NCBI GenBank assembly: GCA_030761205.1 | Contig: JAULJL010000015.1 | Location: forward strand, 10,235,501-10,299,500 | Length of the DNA: 64,000 bases | Origin: Fremontodendron californicum | Taxonomy: Eukaryota > Streptophyta > Magnoliopsida > Malvales > Malvaceae | Direction: 5' to 3' | Part shown: one piece after another, positions 32,901 through 46,829 of the stretch | How the letters are laid out: every line of letters starts with the position of its first letter | Numbering within the stretch: position 1 is the first letter of the stretch | The notes under the pieces: model-generated | The model's database searches: none | Told to the model about the DNA's origin: nothing | Seen by the model: the letters and a program-made list of their open reading frames with translations, nothing else | Position numbers and translations under genes: made by a program

Positions 32901-35900
32901 GATTCTATGTGCTTATACCTGAATATCAAATGCTTTTCTAATTTTACTTATATGGTGAAGTCTATGCTAATGAATGATGATGTCAAGTCTCAGTTATGCT
33001 TAATAGCTTACATCACTTCACTTTAATTAACTGATTGACATGGTAATCAACCACTATGGAACCGTAGTTATTGGCTTAAAATTGTATATGAAATTCAAGT
33101 TCTTACAGCATAGACGAGTCTAGTTCCTGTTATATGTCGATCTGAACCACTATTTCATGTTTTGCAGAAAACATTTGGTGAATATACTGAGAGAACAGCT
33201 TTTGAGAGGCCACTTACCAGTGGTGTTGCTTATGCATTGAAAGTTCTTCACTCAGAGAGGGAGCAGTTTGAGAAACAGCTTAGATGGACAATAAAGAAAA
33301 TGGAAACTGAGGACCAGACTTTAGTACAAGATTGCCTCACAGAAAATTTGGATCCTGCACCCATTAAAGATGAATATGCACCAGTGATATTTTCACAAGA
33401 AACTGTGTCTCATATTGTCTCTATTGACATGATGTCTGGAAAGGTATGTTTTGCTTTAGCTTAGGCTGCGCTATATATCTATTTTCCCTTTTATGAACAA
33501 CCTGTTTTCTCCTGGAACTGTTGATTGCCATTTTTGTTACCCCCACCATTAAAAACAACATAAAAAAGGTCAAATTCTTTCTTTACTTTTTTCCTGTTGT
33601 GTGTGAGCACGCATGTGTGTGGATGCATGCACACACATATGCACACCCATTTCCTCTTCTTAAAGCTGCCCTACTGGTTTTTACATTATCTGGCTGACTG
33701 TTAACTGCAAGTATCAGATTGAGATAGCCCTGTTTCTTTCATAGCTCATATGGAGATCAAGCGAAATGATTGCAAGCATGCATTAATTTTAAGATTAATC
33801 AAATTATATGTTGTACGAAATCTGTTATAGAAAGCTAAATGGATTGGGAATTTCACTAGTTGATAGTTAATGCTTCTGGAATATTGTTTTATGCAGCTGG
33901 TATGCATATGCCGTGTGCTTTACTTAAATTTTGACAGGAAAGTTAGACACCTTTTAACTACATGTTAATTTGTTCTTGCGAAGTGTATTGAAGATAATCA
34001 TAGGGATGAACCAATGATGTGCCTACCCAAGATGGACAAGAAAGTAATAAATTCTTTAGCCTTTGAGGCACCTTTGAGTTTGGCATTTTTGGGAAAATTC
34101 AGTTGTACCAGAGAAGGACAAATTCAAGAATCAACTTGTACTGAAGGTTATTGGTATATGAATTTGCCAATTATGATCCCAAGTGTTAGTTGGAATTTAT
34201 TGGAATATTGTGTTTTCGGCTTTGCCTGGGACTGAAGGGCCAAAAACAATGAGAAATACACAGACGATGATTATCTCTGTGAGCTCATGGATGCCCCTTT
34301 AATATGGAATCATGTCATCATTGCCTTCTTGGTTGTGAGTGTGTTGTTCCTCTTTCAATCATTCTCGACATTGATTGACCACGAGTTTGACATGATCTTG
34401 GGGGGTTTATCATGACATGGGGCTACGACATGGAGCTATTCCTAGGTGTGATGTGGATGATAAATGAAAATTTAAGAGTAAATGAACTATAGTCACGGTT
34501 TATAAAAGATGTTAGGAGTAACTGAAATGAGATCTGGTTGTATTCTTCATTTAGGGCCATAATCAAGGGGAGTGAAATAATAACTATTAACTCTTAGCCT
34601 TACACTAGGTCGTTCTAGGAATATCCCAAATAGCAAAAATTGTGTAAAGAAACAAAACACTTACTTAATTGTGATAATGCTTAAGTTGTAAAGAAAACAA
34701 ATAGTAAAAGCTTATGCAGGTTTTCCATTATTTTTGTCCTAATAACAACTAATCTTGACCATTGAAGCTAAAAACATCTTGAGCAAAATGATATAAACTG
34801 AAAAAAATAATAAGAATAAAGTGCTGAAATGTTTCCTGCTTGGTGGTGTGAAAAATACTTTATACAGCATGGGAGCAGAAAGAGAGTAGGGAGACAGAAA
34901 GAAGAGAGGAAAGGGGGAGAGAATAAGAGACAGGAAAGAATATGAGTTCACTATCCCAGTAAGTATCCAAAGTCTTGACTGAAAATTATAAGAAAGTATT
35001 GATAGTTACAACCCATGTAACTCTAGAAAGCAGGAAATTTCTAGAATAACCTTCCTTTAAATAAACCTTAATAACCTAATAGAGGTCTTGCAAATTATCC
35101 CATTTCAGGAGGAAGAATTAAACGCACCACACAGCATTGCTACAATCACTTAAATAGTTAAATTCCTGCAGAAGAACTAGAAATTGGAGCAGGAAAGCTT
35201 TAAAGTACCTCGGTACAAGCAGGACTAACATTTAATGAGTAGGCAAATCGAGCAAATTTGCTCTAAGTTCAAGTTTTTGAATGATGAGAAATGGTTCATT
35301 GGTTATGGCATGCAATTTCTTTAAGTGATTTAGCAAACATTGAGGATGAGTGTGTACTGTGAGAATACTGCTAAAATTAAATTGCTTAGCCTTGGAGTGC
35401 AGATTAGCAACAAGTCTATAATCCACATTATCCATAGCAACGTTCTGTCTGGTATCTACACTAAAACATCAATGTATTAGGCAAAGGGATCGACAAGCTC
35501 AGAAACACAAGTGATAGGAGGGAGGAAGAAATTGATAGGTTATGGTGTTTATAATCATAGCAATCAATTGGACTTTTTCTTAGAGACCGGGTTAAAGATT
35601 AAAGAATCAACACCGGAAACAACAGATCGTTTTTATCCTGTTATAATAGTAGGTCTACTATCTTAGTTGGTAGCCCTAGTATGAATACATGCTCAATTGC
35701 ATAGTTATAATGTTGAATACAAATTCCCTGAAGACTTTTACATAAAAAGAACACACCTCAAAAGTGTGTCTACTTACATCTTCTTACTGTCTCATCATCA
35801 TTTAGCAAATAATGTTCTGTTAATTTTCTCTTTCTACTATTCACAGGAAGACCGTGAGAACATCCTGAGGGCAAGGGCAACCGGAAAGGGAGTATTGACG

Positions 35901-38900
35901 TCACCTTTTAAGCTGTTAAAATCCAATCACCTTGGCGTTGTGCTCACATTTGCCGTTTATAACAAGGATTTGCCTCCAGATGCTACACCCGAGCAACGTA
36001 CTGAAGCAACTGTGGGGTAATTATCTCTTTAACTGTTCTTGTTTTTCTATACAATAATTATGGACAAGTATTATTATTGTTGTTGTCCATTAGTGTAATC
36101 TTACATTTATAAGAAAAATATTTCAGTAGTAAATTTCAATTACAGGTATCTGGGTGCATCTTATGATGTCCCCTCCTTGGTGGAGAAGCTTTTGCACCAA
36201 CTTGCGAGCAAGCAAACGATTGTTGTCAATGTTTATGACACAACCAATGCATCGGCTCCCATCAGCATGTACGGTACTGATGTAACTGATACTGGCCTAC
36301 TGCATGTCAGCGGTCTTGATTTTGGGGACCCATTAAGGAAGCATGAGATGCACTGCAGGTTAGTTTTTTTCCCAAAATTTAAAATGTTAATATTGGCAAA
36401 AAGATGTGGGATGGTAAGTTTGCTCAAAACCACAATGTTTTTTCTCTTCTAGGTTCAAGCTAAAACCTCCATTACCTTGGACGGCAATCAATGCATCAGT
36501 AGGAGTCCTAGTTATTACTTTGCTTGTTGGTCATATCTTCTATGCAGCTATCTGTCGAATTGCAAAAGTAGAGAATGACTACCGTGAGATGATGGAGCTC
36601 AAAGCTCGTGCTGAAGCTGCAGATGTAGCTAAATCTCAGGTGCATTTGCTACTACTAGAAAACAAGTTTCTCTCTTTTTTAAAAAATTGGCTTAATCTAT
36701 GTTACTCGGACTCGGGTGTTAGTGTCGGACACGGGTATGTGTCTAACAGGGGTATGTTTGATTTATTTTAAGTTTTTTCATGTATTTGGAGGGTCCTTGG
36801 GAAATCATATCCCCATGCTCATGTCCGGATATGCGTCGGACACAGGTACTTCAAGAAAAATGAAGAGTCAGAGCAACATAGGGCTTAATTTTATCCAAAT
36901 TTATTTCTCTAGCGATTGCCATCTTACATGTAAAATTTTCCCCTGGAAAAATGGCTACAATGGAATAGTTCTACCGTGTTTCTAACTTAAATGGTTTTCC
37001 TTTTTTGTAGTTTCTGGCTACTGTTTCCCATGAGATCCGTACTCCGATGAATGGTGTTTTAGGTGATTAGAAAGCCCTTCATTTGTATAAATATTAATTC
37101 TCTATTCTGGCACAACTAATTAAAGAATGGTACTTATATTTCATTGTTATAATATTCACAGGAATGCTGAAAATGCTGATGGACACAGATCTTGATGCGA
37201 TCCAAAGGGACTATGCTGAGACTGCTCATGCTAGTGGGAAAGATCTTATCTCACTGATAAATGAGGTCCTTGATCAGGCTAAGATAGAATCAGGCAGGCT
37301 TGAACTTGAGGACGTGCCCTTTGATCTACGCTCTCTTCTTGATAACATTCTCTCACTCTCCTCAGACAAGTCTAATGATAAAGGGATTGAGGTAAAAAAC
37401 CAAGATATTTCTTTAGTATTATTATTTTTTGAAATTCATCTGATTTCTCTATCTTCTTCTGTTTTTCTTCACGTCCTTACATAATCTTGTTTGTTTGTGT
37501 TCTTTGAACATGAGAAGTTGGCGGTTTATGTATCTGATCGGGTTCCTGAAGTTGTTGTTGGTGACCCTGGGCGGTTTCGGCAAATAATTACGAATCTTGT
37601 CGGAAATTCAATTAAGGTTAGTTATTTGAGTTTCCATGTTTCTTCCCTTTCCATTGCATCATACAATAATCGCCACAAGACTTGGAAAATGATATGTTGC
37701 TTCTGAACTGGATGCATTTTTCTTGCGGAGAATTGAGTGGGGGCTATCACCTCATCTTTTTATTCAGATTCTTTAATCCTATTAAGTTCAGTCTGTCTCT
37801 GACTTTGTTTCTATGACTTAATTAGTTGGTAGTAATAGGGTGGATTCACAATTCCTATGTTACTCGGATTCGGGTGTGAGTGTCGGACATGTGTGTGTCT
37901 TACATGGGTATGTTCAATTTTTTCCAAGTTTTCCATGTATTTGGAGGGTCCTTGGTGGATCATATCTTCATACCTATGTCCGGATATGCGTCGGACATGG
38001 GTATCGGACACGGGTACTTCAAGAAAAATGAAGAGTCAGAGCAACATAGCACAATTCCATGGTTCTCTTATGTTTAACTTGCACTAGAAATCCAGGAAAT
38101 CAGAAAAATAATTAAGTTCGTCTGTTCTTTCCAGTTTCAGATCTTTGAAATTTGAATGTGTTCTCTAACTTAACACTCCTTGAAATTGCAGTTCACGCAG
38201 GATAAGGGACATATTTTTGTCTCAGTGCATCTGGTGGACGAAGCGGAAGGCGCATCTGATGTGGGAGACAAGGTGCTACAACAAGGCTTGAACTTAGTTC
38301 AAGACATGTCAAGCAAAACCTACAATACTTTAAGTGGTTTTCCAGTGGTAGACAGATGGAGAAGCTGGGAGAATTTTGAAATATTAAATGGCAAAGATAC
38401 AACCGAGGATCCTGAAAAGATTAAATTACTAGTTACAGTTGAGGACACAGGTGTTGGAATTCGTTTAGATGCACAAGGTCGAATTTTCACTCCTTTTGTG
38501 CAAGCTGACAGTTCCACTTCAAGACATTATGGTGGGACTGGAATAGGATTGAGCATCAGCAAACATCTGGTGGAACTCATGCATGGGGAGATTGGGTTCG
38601 TGAGTGAACCTGGCATTGGCAGTACTTTCTCATTTACTGGAGCTTTTGGAAAAGGCGAAGTGAGTTCTCTGGATCCAAAGTGGAAGCAATATGATCCAGT
38701 GGTTTCAGAATTCCAAGGATTGGGAGCATTGATTATTGATAATAGAAGCATCCGAGCTGAGGTCACAAGATACCATCTACGAAGATTGGGAATATCTGTG
38801 GATATAACTTCCAGTATGGAGTCAGCATGCACCTATCTGTCAAGCACTTTTGGCACAAGGTAGCTAGAATAGTTGTGATGGTCCTTATACATAGAAGATT

Positions 38901-40421
38901 GAAGGCTTTTGATGTTCTACACAGAAAGAACCAACTTGTATATATATATATATATATTCAAACCTGCATCAAGATTTATAAGTAATATACTAATAATAAG
39001 CATGCATGCTGAGTGCTGACTTATGAAAAACAAGAATTTGAAGATAATTAGTTTTGGATATTTAAATTGCCAGGAAGCTTACTACCACACCATTAAACTT
39101 ACCTTGGTTTTGCTGATGCATTTTTATTTGTTTCTTCTGCAGTGCATTTGCGCATTTGGCCATGATTCTTATTGACAAAGATGTTTGGAATCAAGAAACA
39201 GTTCTTCAGTTACGTTCTTTGCTCAAAGAATTTAAGCAAAATGGCAGGCTAGATGTTTCAACAAACCTTCCAAATTTTTTTCTCTTGGGTACCTCCATGA
39301 GCCCTGTTGAACGCTCCAAGCTTAAGGCTGCTGGTTTTGTAGATAATGTGCTGATGAAGCCTCTTCGGTTGAGTGTCTTGATTGCCTGTTTCCAAGAAGC
39401 CCTTGGAAATGGTAGAAAGGGGCAAGCTCATAGAAAGAAAACGCCTACACTTGGGAGCCTACTTCGAGAAAAGCGGATTTTAGTGGTTGATGACAATAAG
39501 GTTAACAGAAGAGTGGCAGAAGGTGCGTTAAAGAAATATGGAGCAATTGTTTCCTGTGTGGAAAGAGGCCACGATGCACTGAACAAGCTTAAGCCACCCC
39601 ATAATTTTGATGCCTGCTTCATGGATCTCCAGATGCCAGAAATGGATGGGTAATCAATCTAACGACCCTTTAACTTTGTTCTGCCAAGTTTGTGCTTACT
39701 TCATTTCTGCATAAACTTGAAACTATGAAAAAGGAGGCCTCTATGTCAAGCAACATTACTTATCGTTTAATGGTTGTTTGCAGCTAGGGAAGTCATTTAT
39801 TGCATGTCTAACCAAAACTCATTAAAATGTTATAACTTAATGACTATACATGTTTCGCATTTACTCCATTTCATGCCTCGATATGAGGCAATATTATTTT
39901 TAAGTTTATCCAGAACTAGTTATTTGGGTTTGGATATGATGTAGTAAAAAATGCTGATTTGTTTGATAGATTCTTGGTCTGGTAAGGTAATTGGTTGAAT
40001 TATTTTTGTTGTAATTGGTAAACTGTAAAGATATGTTCTAAATCGAAAGAGATCCTTAAATGTCACGAATGCCCTTAATTTCTGAGAATTTCTTATGACT
40101 AGTTCCATGTTCAGTTTTCCTACTCTTAGTGTACATCACAATCCATTCCTGATACTCCAAATATTATGCAGGTTCGAAGCGACTAGGCAAATCCGAAGTG
40201 CGGAGAGTGAGGTGAATGAAAAACTTGCTTCTGGAGAAGCATCAATTGAGATGTATGGAAATGTGTCTCACTGGCACATTCCAATATTAGCAATGACAGC
40301 TGATGTCATCCAGGCTACATATGAAGAGTGCCTGAAATGTGGGATGGACGACTATGTGTCAAAGCCTTTTGAGGAAGAGCAACTTTATTCATCTGTTGCA
40401 CGTTTTTTCGAGTCTGATTGA
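29994..40421 (+). CDS. AHK2: AHK2-type cytokinin receptor histidine kinase
   Basis: Hybrid histidine kinase that binds cytokinin at the ER membrane and starts the phosphorelay to HP proteins and response regulators. Thirteen exons: 29994-30389, 31423-31692, 32405-32896, 33168-33443, 35847-36016, 36146-36358, 36453-36639, 37011-37062, 37162-37391, 37518-37616, 38192-38859, 39143-39649 and 40172-40421. All borders are GT-AG and all phases join, giving 1269 residues. Membrane segments lie at about 67-87, 244-264, 311-330 and 620-640. The CHASE domain (about 340-600) includes ETLANMCDERAR and FERPLTSGVAYALKV. The H-box SHEIRTPMNG has phospho-acceptor His675 in a 52-nt exon. Further motifs are N-box NLVGNSIKF (788-), G-boxes DTGVGI (880-885) and GGTGIGL (909-915), and a receiver with D1134/D1135, phospho-acceptor D1179 and K1251. 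The extra N-terminal membrane segments and the QQ-rich linker (281-299) distinguish AHK2 from AHK3 and AHK4. Arabidopsis AHK2 is 1176 residues; the difference is mostly N-terminal. No lesions. The start is the first long-frame ATG and matches orthologue N-termini (family knowledge). Confidence 0.95.
33444..35846 (+). other. AHK2 intron 4, the longest intron
   Basis: About 2.4 kb between the exons ending MMSGK and starting EDRENILRA. Contains a GT/CA-rich imperfect palindrome at 33598-33650 (ATGTGTGTGG...CACACACATA). No nested gene recognised. Confidence 0.7.
36697..36881. mobile_element. Gene-associated hAT-like MITE, copy B (AHK2 intron 7)
   Basis: Starts CTATGTTACTCGGACTCGGG, ends GAGTCAGAGCAACATAG, with a perfect 8-bp duplication GGCTTAAT at 36689-36696 and 36882-36889. 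It makes up half of intron 7, directly before the 52-nt exon carrying the phospho-acceptor His. Confidence 0.85.
37855..38049. mobile_element. Gene-associated hAT-like MITE, copy C (AHK2 intron 10)
   Basis: Starts CTATGTTACTCGGATTCGGG, ends GAGTCAGAGCAACATAG, with a perfect 8-bp duplication CACAATTC at 37847-37854 and 38050-38057. Same orientation as copy B. Confidence 0.85.
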
Positions 40422-40680
40422 TAGAGTGGAAGGTGATTCAACTTTCTTTGTCCTGGTTGACCCCTATGTCTTTTGGTTGTCTGACAAGTGACAAGCCTTA
40501 ACTGCCATGAGGCTGCGGTATCTTGCCTCATAACGGTGGACGTCTGAAATATGGTAATTTCGGCATCACTCTTTATCTTTCTTTTCTGAATTGAATGTGT
40601 CGTACTCATATTACTTCACTCCTGCACTAACAAGAAGGCTTCCTCACCCGTTTTATTTTTTTATTTCCTCCACAATTTTT

Positions 40681-41523
40681 TCATCTGGTGTTCTTTACTT
40701 CTTTTAGCTTCAGGAAACATGCTTTCTTTTGTGCTCTTCTTTTTGGTTCAATATTTCTTCAGAAAATTTCTTTTCAAAGTATTCATTTTAGAAAACCTGT
40801 TATATACAATGTTGCTTTGACTCTTCATTTTTCTTGAAGTACCTATGTCCGATGCATATCCAGACATGGGTTCTTTACTTCTTTTAAAACCTCTTCTTTT
40901 TTCAAAGTATTCAATTTTTCAAACTAGAAAACCTCTTCATTTTTCAAAGTATTCAATTTTTTCATCTGGTGTTCTTTACTTCTTTTAGCTTCAGGAAACA
41001 TGCTTTCTTTTGTGCTCTTCTTTTTGGTTCAATATTTCTTCAGAAAATTTCTTTTCAAAGTATTCATTTTAGAAAACCTGTTATATACAATGTTGCTTTG
41101 ACTCTTCATTTTTCTTGAAGTACCTATGTCCGATGCATATCCAGACATGGGTTCTTTACTTCTTTTAAAACCTCTTCTTTTTTCAAAGTATTCAATTTTT
41201 CAAACTAGAAAACCTCTTCATTTTTCAAAGTATTCAATTTTTTCATCTGGTTTTCTTTACTTCTTTTAGCTTCAGGAAACATTCTTTCTTTTGTGCTTTT
41301 CTTTTTGGTTCAATATTTCTTCAGAAACTTTCTTTTCAAAGTATTCATTTTAGAAAACCTGTTATATACTATGTTGCTTTGACTCTTCATATTTCTTGAA
41401 ATACCTGTGTCCGATGCATATCCAGACATGGATATGAGGATATGACACTCCAAAGATTCTCCAAATACATGAAAAAACTTTTAAAAAATTGAACATACCC
41501 GTATCCGACATTTATACCCGAGT
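40681..41523. repeat. 281-bp tandem triplication downstream of AHK2
   Basis: TCATCTGGTGTTCTTTACTT starts unit 1 at 40681 and unit 2 at 40962; unit 3 begins at 41243 with slight divergence. Units 1 and 2 are almost identical and contain a truncated MITE (CAATGTTGCTTTGACTCTTC to CCAGACATGGGT) fused to TCTTTACTTCTTTT. Unit 3 contains the complete MITE at 41369-41536. Spacers carry CTTTTTTCAAAGTATTCAAT-type repeats. Confidence 0.9.
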
Positions 41524-41536
41524 CCGAGTAACATAG
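41369..41536. mobile_element. Gene-associated hAT-like MITE, copy D (reverse orientation)
   Basis: Reverse-complement copy from CTATGTTGCTTTGACTCTTC to GAGTCCGAGTAACATAG. Perfect 8-bp duplication GTTATATA at 41361-41368 and 41537-41544. Truncated relatives precede it at about 40807 and 41088 within the tandem array. Confidence 0.85.
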
Positions 41537-42299
41537 GTTATATATCTATAATCTATAACCTGGTAACTGCTATGTTTCGTATTGTGGGTTCTTTTTTTCT
41601 TTCTTGAAAGTGTAATAAAAGAAGCTTCTTCATGTGCATATCACAAATGATATCATGAATTCAAACTATTTGATGACATTCCAAAATATGATTGTCGGAT
41701 GTTTACCTTGTGGTTTTTGTCTTCAGGAAATGCTGAGCTTGCATCCATGATATTGCTTTCAAATGTGTTGAATACCAGTGAAGAGTATTCAAATTCTTCT
41801 GACCCTTTGGTTGTCATCCATTTTTCTCAATATTATCACTTGCCAAGTACAAGGGAGTTCAAAGTGGTGGCTTTTCCTGTACATACCTAATTTTATTTAA
41901 TTGTAATTAAGTGACCTCCATTCTTTTCCCCCCATATTATATCTTTTCATCCAAACAATAAAATTTTATGTAGAGTTTCCATGTTTCAAGCTCTTGTAAG
42001 ATGAGTGATTCATTTTTATCTGCACAAAGTAGATGGATCAAAGTTTGAACTATTGGTTTTTATTAGAGTCAAATATGGGCATTTTGAAATGTTACCATTT
42101 TTCATTCAAATGGACCTAAAGGAGATTATAATTGCTGGTTGTTTTTGTTACATGTCATGAAGGAGGTCCCCTTGTTGTAAACATGACTTTTCATTGTATA
42201 TTATCCTTTTTATTTTTCTTGGTACAATCAATGTAAACTCATTGTTAAGTTTGTAACATATAATTTTGCCGTGGTTGTAAGTAATGAATTGCTTGATTT

Positions 42300-45200
42300 A
42301 ATTAGATTTGGCAAACATTTGTTCTCTCCTTTTATTTCATTATATTGCCAAGAACTTGCTGGTATGGTTATGAACTGATCACATGAAAGCCTTCTCATAA
42401 TTAAAAAAAAAAAATGATTTGCAATGATTTTTTTTTATCTTTCCTTTATTATTTTTAAAAAATTATAATTTGTAATAAATTAAAAAAAAATTGGTCAATC
42501 AATTTGTACTTTTTTATTTATCTTCACAATAATATAAATCTTACTATCTTATTATTAACACTCGTATCTATAATATAGTTCACTCCTTAAATTTTCTTTA
42601 TTTTTATCGATATTTGAATTTGAAATCATCCAACATTTGACTTTATGACTCGGTAAAATCTCATTTCATAAGTAAAGTTCACTTTTGTGCAAGTGAATAA
42701 GCTGGATTATGCAAGTTATTTTCCTTTATAATTTAATGAAAAGACGAATTTTTTTTTTTTGAGTTACTCATTTTAGTAAAATAATACACAAATCACTTTG
42801 ATTACATACTTTTTACTACCTTATTCATTTTGCACGCATATAACATCAACAGTCAGTGATTTATTGATATATAAAATGTTGAATTTTAATTTTAATGATT
42901 AAAAGTTTAATTTTTGATAATTTTAAATATAAAAAAAATGCGGATAATTATAACAAATCAAAGGAAAAAATCTAAAGCATGGAGTTCAAAAAAATGAGTT
43001 CCAATGACAGAGACCAAAGTGTTAGAAAGGACCCAAATGAGACCCAAAATGGAAAACAAAATGGTGTTGTTGAATTGGTTTTTGATTTTTTTTTTACCGA
43101 TATTTATGATCAATATTTTATTGTAATTGATTAGGATAATATTTATCACGTCCGTAACTATAATAATTACGATACGATCGAAAACACGTTCGCGACTGCA
43201 ATTTGATCAGTGGTAAAGCTTTTTCATCTTGGGAAGGTGAGGACAAAACATGCAGATGCAAAAAGGTGGAAAATTGGAGTCCATCCCCTAAAAGCTCAAG
43301 CATTTGGTCGGTAAAATGACAGGGAATTGTAAGGCAAAGAAAGTCAAATTTTCACCCATGGCTCTTTGCTTCATAGAACTTTGCAAAACTTGGACAAACT
43401 TTGAGACATCAAAGTTAAAATAATATATACTGATAACTTAGTCTTATAATTGCTGTGCCATGCGTGGAAATTTGTATATGGACCCGAAGTATTGGAATCA
43501 TTCTTTTTTTTGGGTTTAGGACTTTAGGGAACACCTGAGGTTTTATTTGTTCCATTTTATTTTTCTTTTATTATTCTTCTCATTATTTTAATTTGGTGTG
43601 TAAATTGAACAGCTTTTTCATACATCGATGCAGTTAGAATTTGAGACTTTATCTTAGAATTGTTGAATTTGAATCTTGAAATGAATTGAATCAAATTTAT
43701 GGGATAGAACAAAAGCAAAATTTTCAAGTCCATTTTTCAATATTTATTTCGAATTTTTGCTAATTAGTCAACTTACTATATATAAAAAGTATGATTTTGC
43801 TTCCAAAATGTTTCCCATGCACATATATTTTGGATCTTGTAGGTATCCACTTGTTTCAATATATACCATCCCATATAAAGATTATGTTTTTGGCTGTAAT
43901 TAAATCTAAAGACAAAGGCCAGGACTTTTTGGTTTATTTAATATTAATTTAAATTATTAAGTTGGATAGTTACTCATATTAGTATTAGATGAACCTGAGA
44001 TTTAGTTTAAATAGTCCATCCACCTTTATTTAGGAGGTGAATTCTTGCAAGGCTGTCTTTATTTTTTACAAAATCTCCTTTACCATTTTCTCCTAAATTT
44101 TGGCTTCTTTTGTAAAAAAAATTAATAAATTAGATGGGTGACTTGACCAATTGATTTAGGTTCTTATTAAATTTCACATTTCAATGTATATAAGGACTAA
44201 ATTCAAGCTTTTAAGTTTAATGAATTTATGCATGAGAAGTGTGTTAAATATTAAATCTTTATCTTCATATATATTTTTAGTCTATTAACTTTTGAATTGA
44301 TCAATAGAACTTTTATAATTCCTTAAATGGATATTTACTTTATTACTTGAAGATAAAGCAATAACAATTATTCATCTTTTTAATGGACAAATCTTCTTAT
44401 ACAAAGAAGAGATCAATTTGAAAAATAGTTTATTAGCATATTTCTATTTATATTTCCAAGGGTATAATATTATCCAAGAAAGGATATGTCTCCATCGAAA
44501 TTACAAAAGCATATTATTAATTGATAGATGACAAATTAACATTTCTATTTTTGATTGATAAGTTTATTTTAATTTTTAAACATGCAAGAGTTTTCTTCTT
44601 GCTTCTAACTCTCCATCCTAAGCTATCCCTTTTTTAGCTTAAAACTTCCATGTTGCATTAATTTCAAAGTTCTTTTAAATTTGTTATATATATGGTTCTA
44701 ATTCCAATAATAATTATTACATTAACCCATGCAACTAAAAGAGAAAAGTAAAATCTAATCAATGATGGTGATTTACTTTAAAAGAAAATACTTAAAGGTA
44801 CTAAGTAATATTTATAAGAATTAGTTTAATCAATGTTTATAAGTATCAATTAAGAATTATTTAATTATCAATTTTTTTTTACATTTAATACGTTATTTTT
44901 ATTGAATTTAAAAAAAAAATTAAGTTATTAATTATACTTCTCTTTTTATATATATCATTTTAACTAGTGTATAGTGACATTGATTAATATTTTTTTATTT
45001 ATAAAAAAAAAGTATAATTAATGTATATTTTTCTTTAACTCAATAAGGATTTTACTAACGAGTTCTTTAAGGACACTCTTTACGGTTATCATATATAATA
45101 ATATTTTTTTCAATACATTAAAAATAATTAATAAAATTATCAACTATTACATTTAATACAATATTTTTACTATAGATAATATATTAACTAATTTTAAAAA

Positions 45201-46829
45201 ATATCCTAAAAATATTCGTTAACAAAACTCATTCAACAAATATAATTTATTAAAAAATAATAATTACAATTTTTTTTAATTAATATCTATAAACACTCTT
45301 TAACAAAATTCTAACTTAAAATATAGACATCATTGTTGGCTTGATATAATATAAATTCATGACAAGACTCATAGTATCCTCCAAACAATGTATCAAATAA
45401 TGATTTAGAAAGGATTTTGGAGGTCACTTTAACTTAAACTTAAAGGCACATTAACTTGAAGCTCTAATCTATGGGACAAATATTGACAAAGAGAAAATTC
45501 CAAAAAAATGGCATCCAGAAAGGGTTATTCCTGATAGAGATAAGATGTCATGTGTGGGCCATTAAGGGACACTAACTTTGGAGGGGGGACAAAGAAGAAA
45601 CAAGATACCCTTTTTCTTAATCTTTTTAAAGGACCCAAAACCTGTTTTAACTTTGGAATCACTTGGGTTATTACATCAATGTTGGATTATCTTATTCCTA
45701 AAGAAAATTTAAGGATGTATATCGTCTGCTTCACGAAGACATGGCTATACTTATTTTAATCTTTCGAGTTTTAAAGTTACCAAATTATCCTTTTTTTTTT
45801 TTTTATCTTTCAATATCATCTATTTATTTGTCTATTAAAATGAGTTAAAAGTTCATGTGACGTCAACACATGTCAAAAAAAGATATGGAGTAATTTTTTT
45901 TTTTATTTGTCAAAGATATTATCGACTTTTCGTTCAATAAACTAAATTAATAAAAGAAAGGATAGAGCAAAGAGCATTCACAAAGGTTAGTCCAATTGAT
46001 TAAAAAAAAAAATAGCACCATTTTCTTGTCGATGAAGGCTCAATTAGTGTGAGAGCATTTGAAAAGTAAATTATGAATGCATCAAATCAATATGAGAGGA
46101 TATATGTTAAGATTGTTCAAAAAAAAATATTAATCTCAAATAGAATTTGAGAAAACATTGATTGTATTATAAAAAATAAAAAAAATTAAGAGAAAAGATA
46201 TGGAGGAGGTGAGAAAAGGAGAATTTTCACAAATAATTTTTTAAAATTAGCATATAATCAGACAAATTTTAATATAAAATGGAAACAAACCAAATAGGAC
46301 ATGAGTTTAAATTTTAAAATTTTGAGACATCCATTTGATTATTGATATAAGTCATTGTTGGTAATTTAAGAAAAAAGGGAATAAAATGATAAAATTAGCT
46401 TCCTTTCCCTTTCAAAAACCCAAGGCAAATGGTCCCAATTCCCAAATTATAGTAAAGATTGAAAACAACATAAATGAGAAGAATAGTCTTGTTTCCCCTC
46501 ATTTGGGTCAATATGATTTCAATATCAATCGGTCTAAATGGTTGAATCGTCGGTGGAGTTTTACTAAAAACGAGCCAATGTTGTGAAGAGTAGACCAAAA
46601 GATGTACTTGTCTTTTTTTATTCATTTTCCCTCCCTAATACTCCAGAAACCAAATTTCATTGAAGAAAGAGTAAGGTCATATAGTATTTTGTCCCACCTA
46701 GGTTTTTAGTTTTGTTTCTTAACGGGGGGGAAAGAAATGTGGGTAGAAATTTAGTAGTATTCAAAGTAATCAAAAGCACCTCATATGTCCTCAAATATTC
46801 CCTAGCTTGTTTCTCACTAGATTTGTTCA
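42300..46829. other. Intergenic DNA between AHK2 and PAT1, left part
   Basis: AT-rich. Slightly richer patches at about 43140-43330 and 45400-45770 have no family resemblance. No gene, RNA gene or complete transposon was recognised. Confidence 0.5.

Larger units (their letters stand above)
40433..41726 (+). other. Possible AHK2 3'-UTR intron
   Basis: A plausible donor (GGAAG/GTGATT at 40433) lies 11 nt after the stop codon. A good acceptor (TTTTTGTCTTCAG) ends at 41726, followed by a less AT-rich stretch to about 41890. If used, the tandem MITE array would sit within a 3'-UTR intron. Inference only. Confidence 0.3.

Noticed and set aside
40433..41900. Additional AHK2 coding exon downstream of the stop
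   Set aside because: The receiver domain is complete and the stop at 40421 matches the family C-terminus (VARFFES-type end). Any downstream exon would be untranslated.
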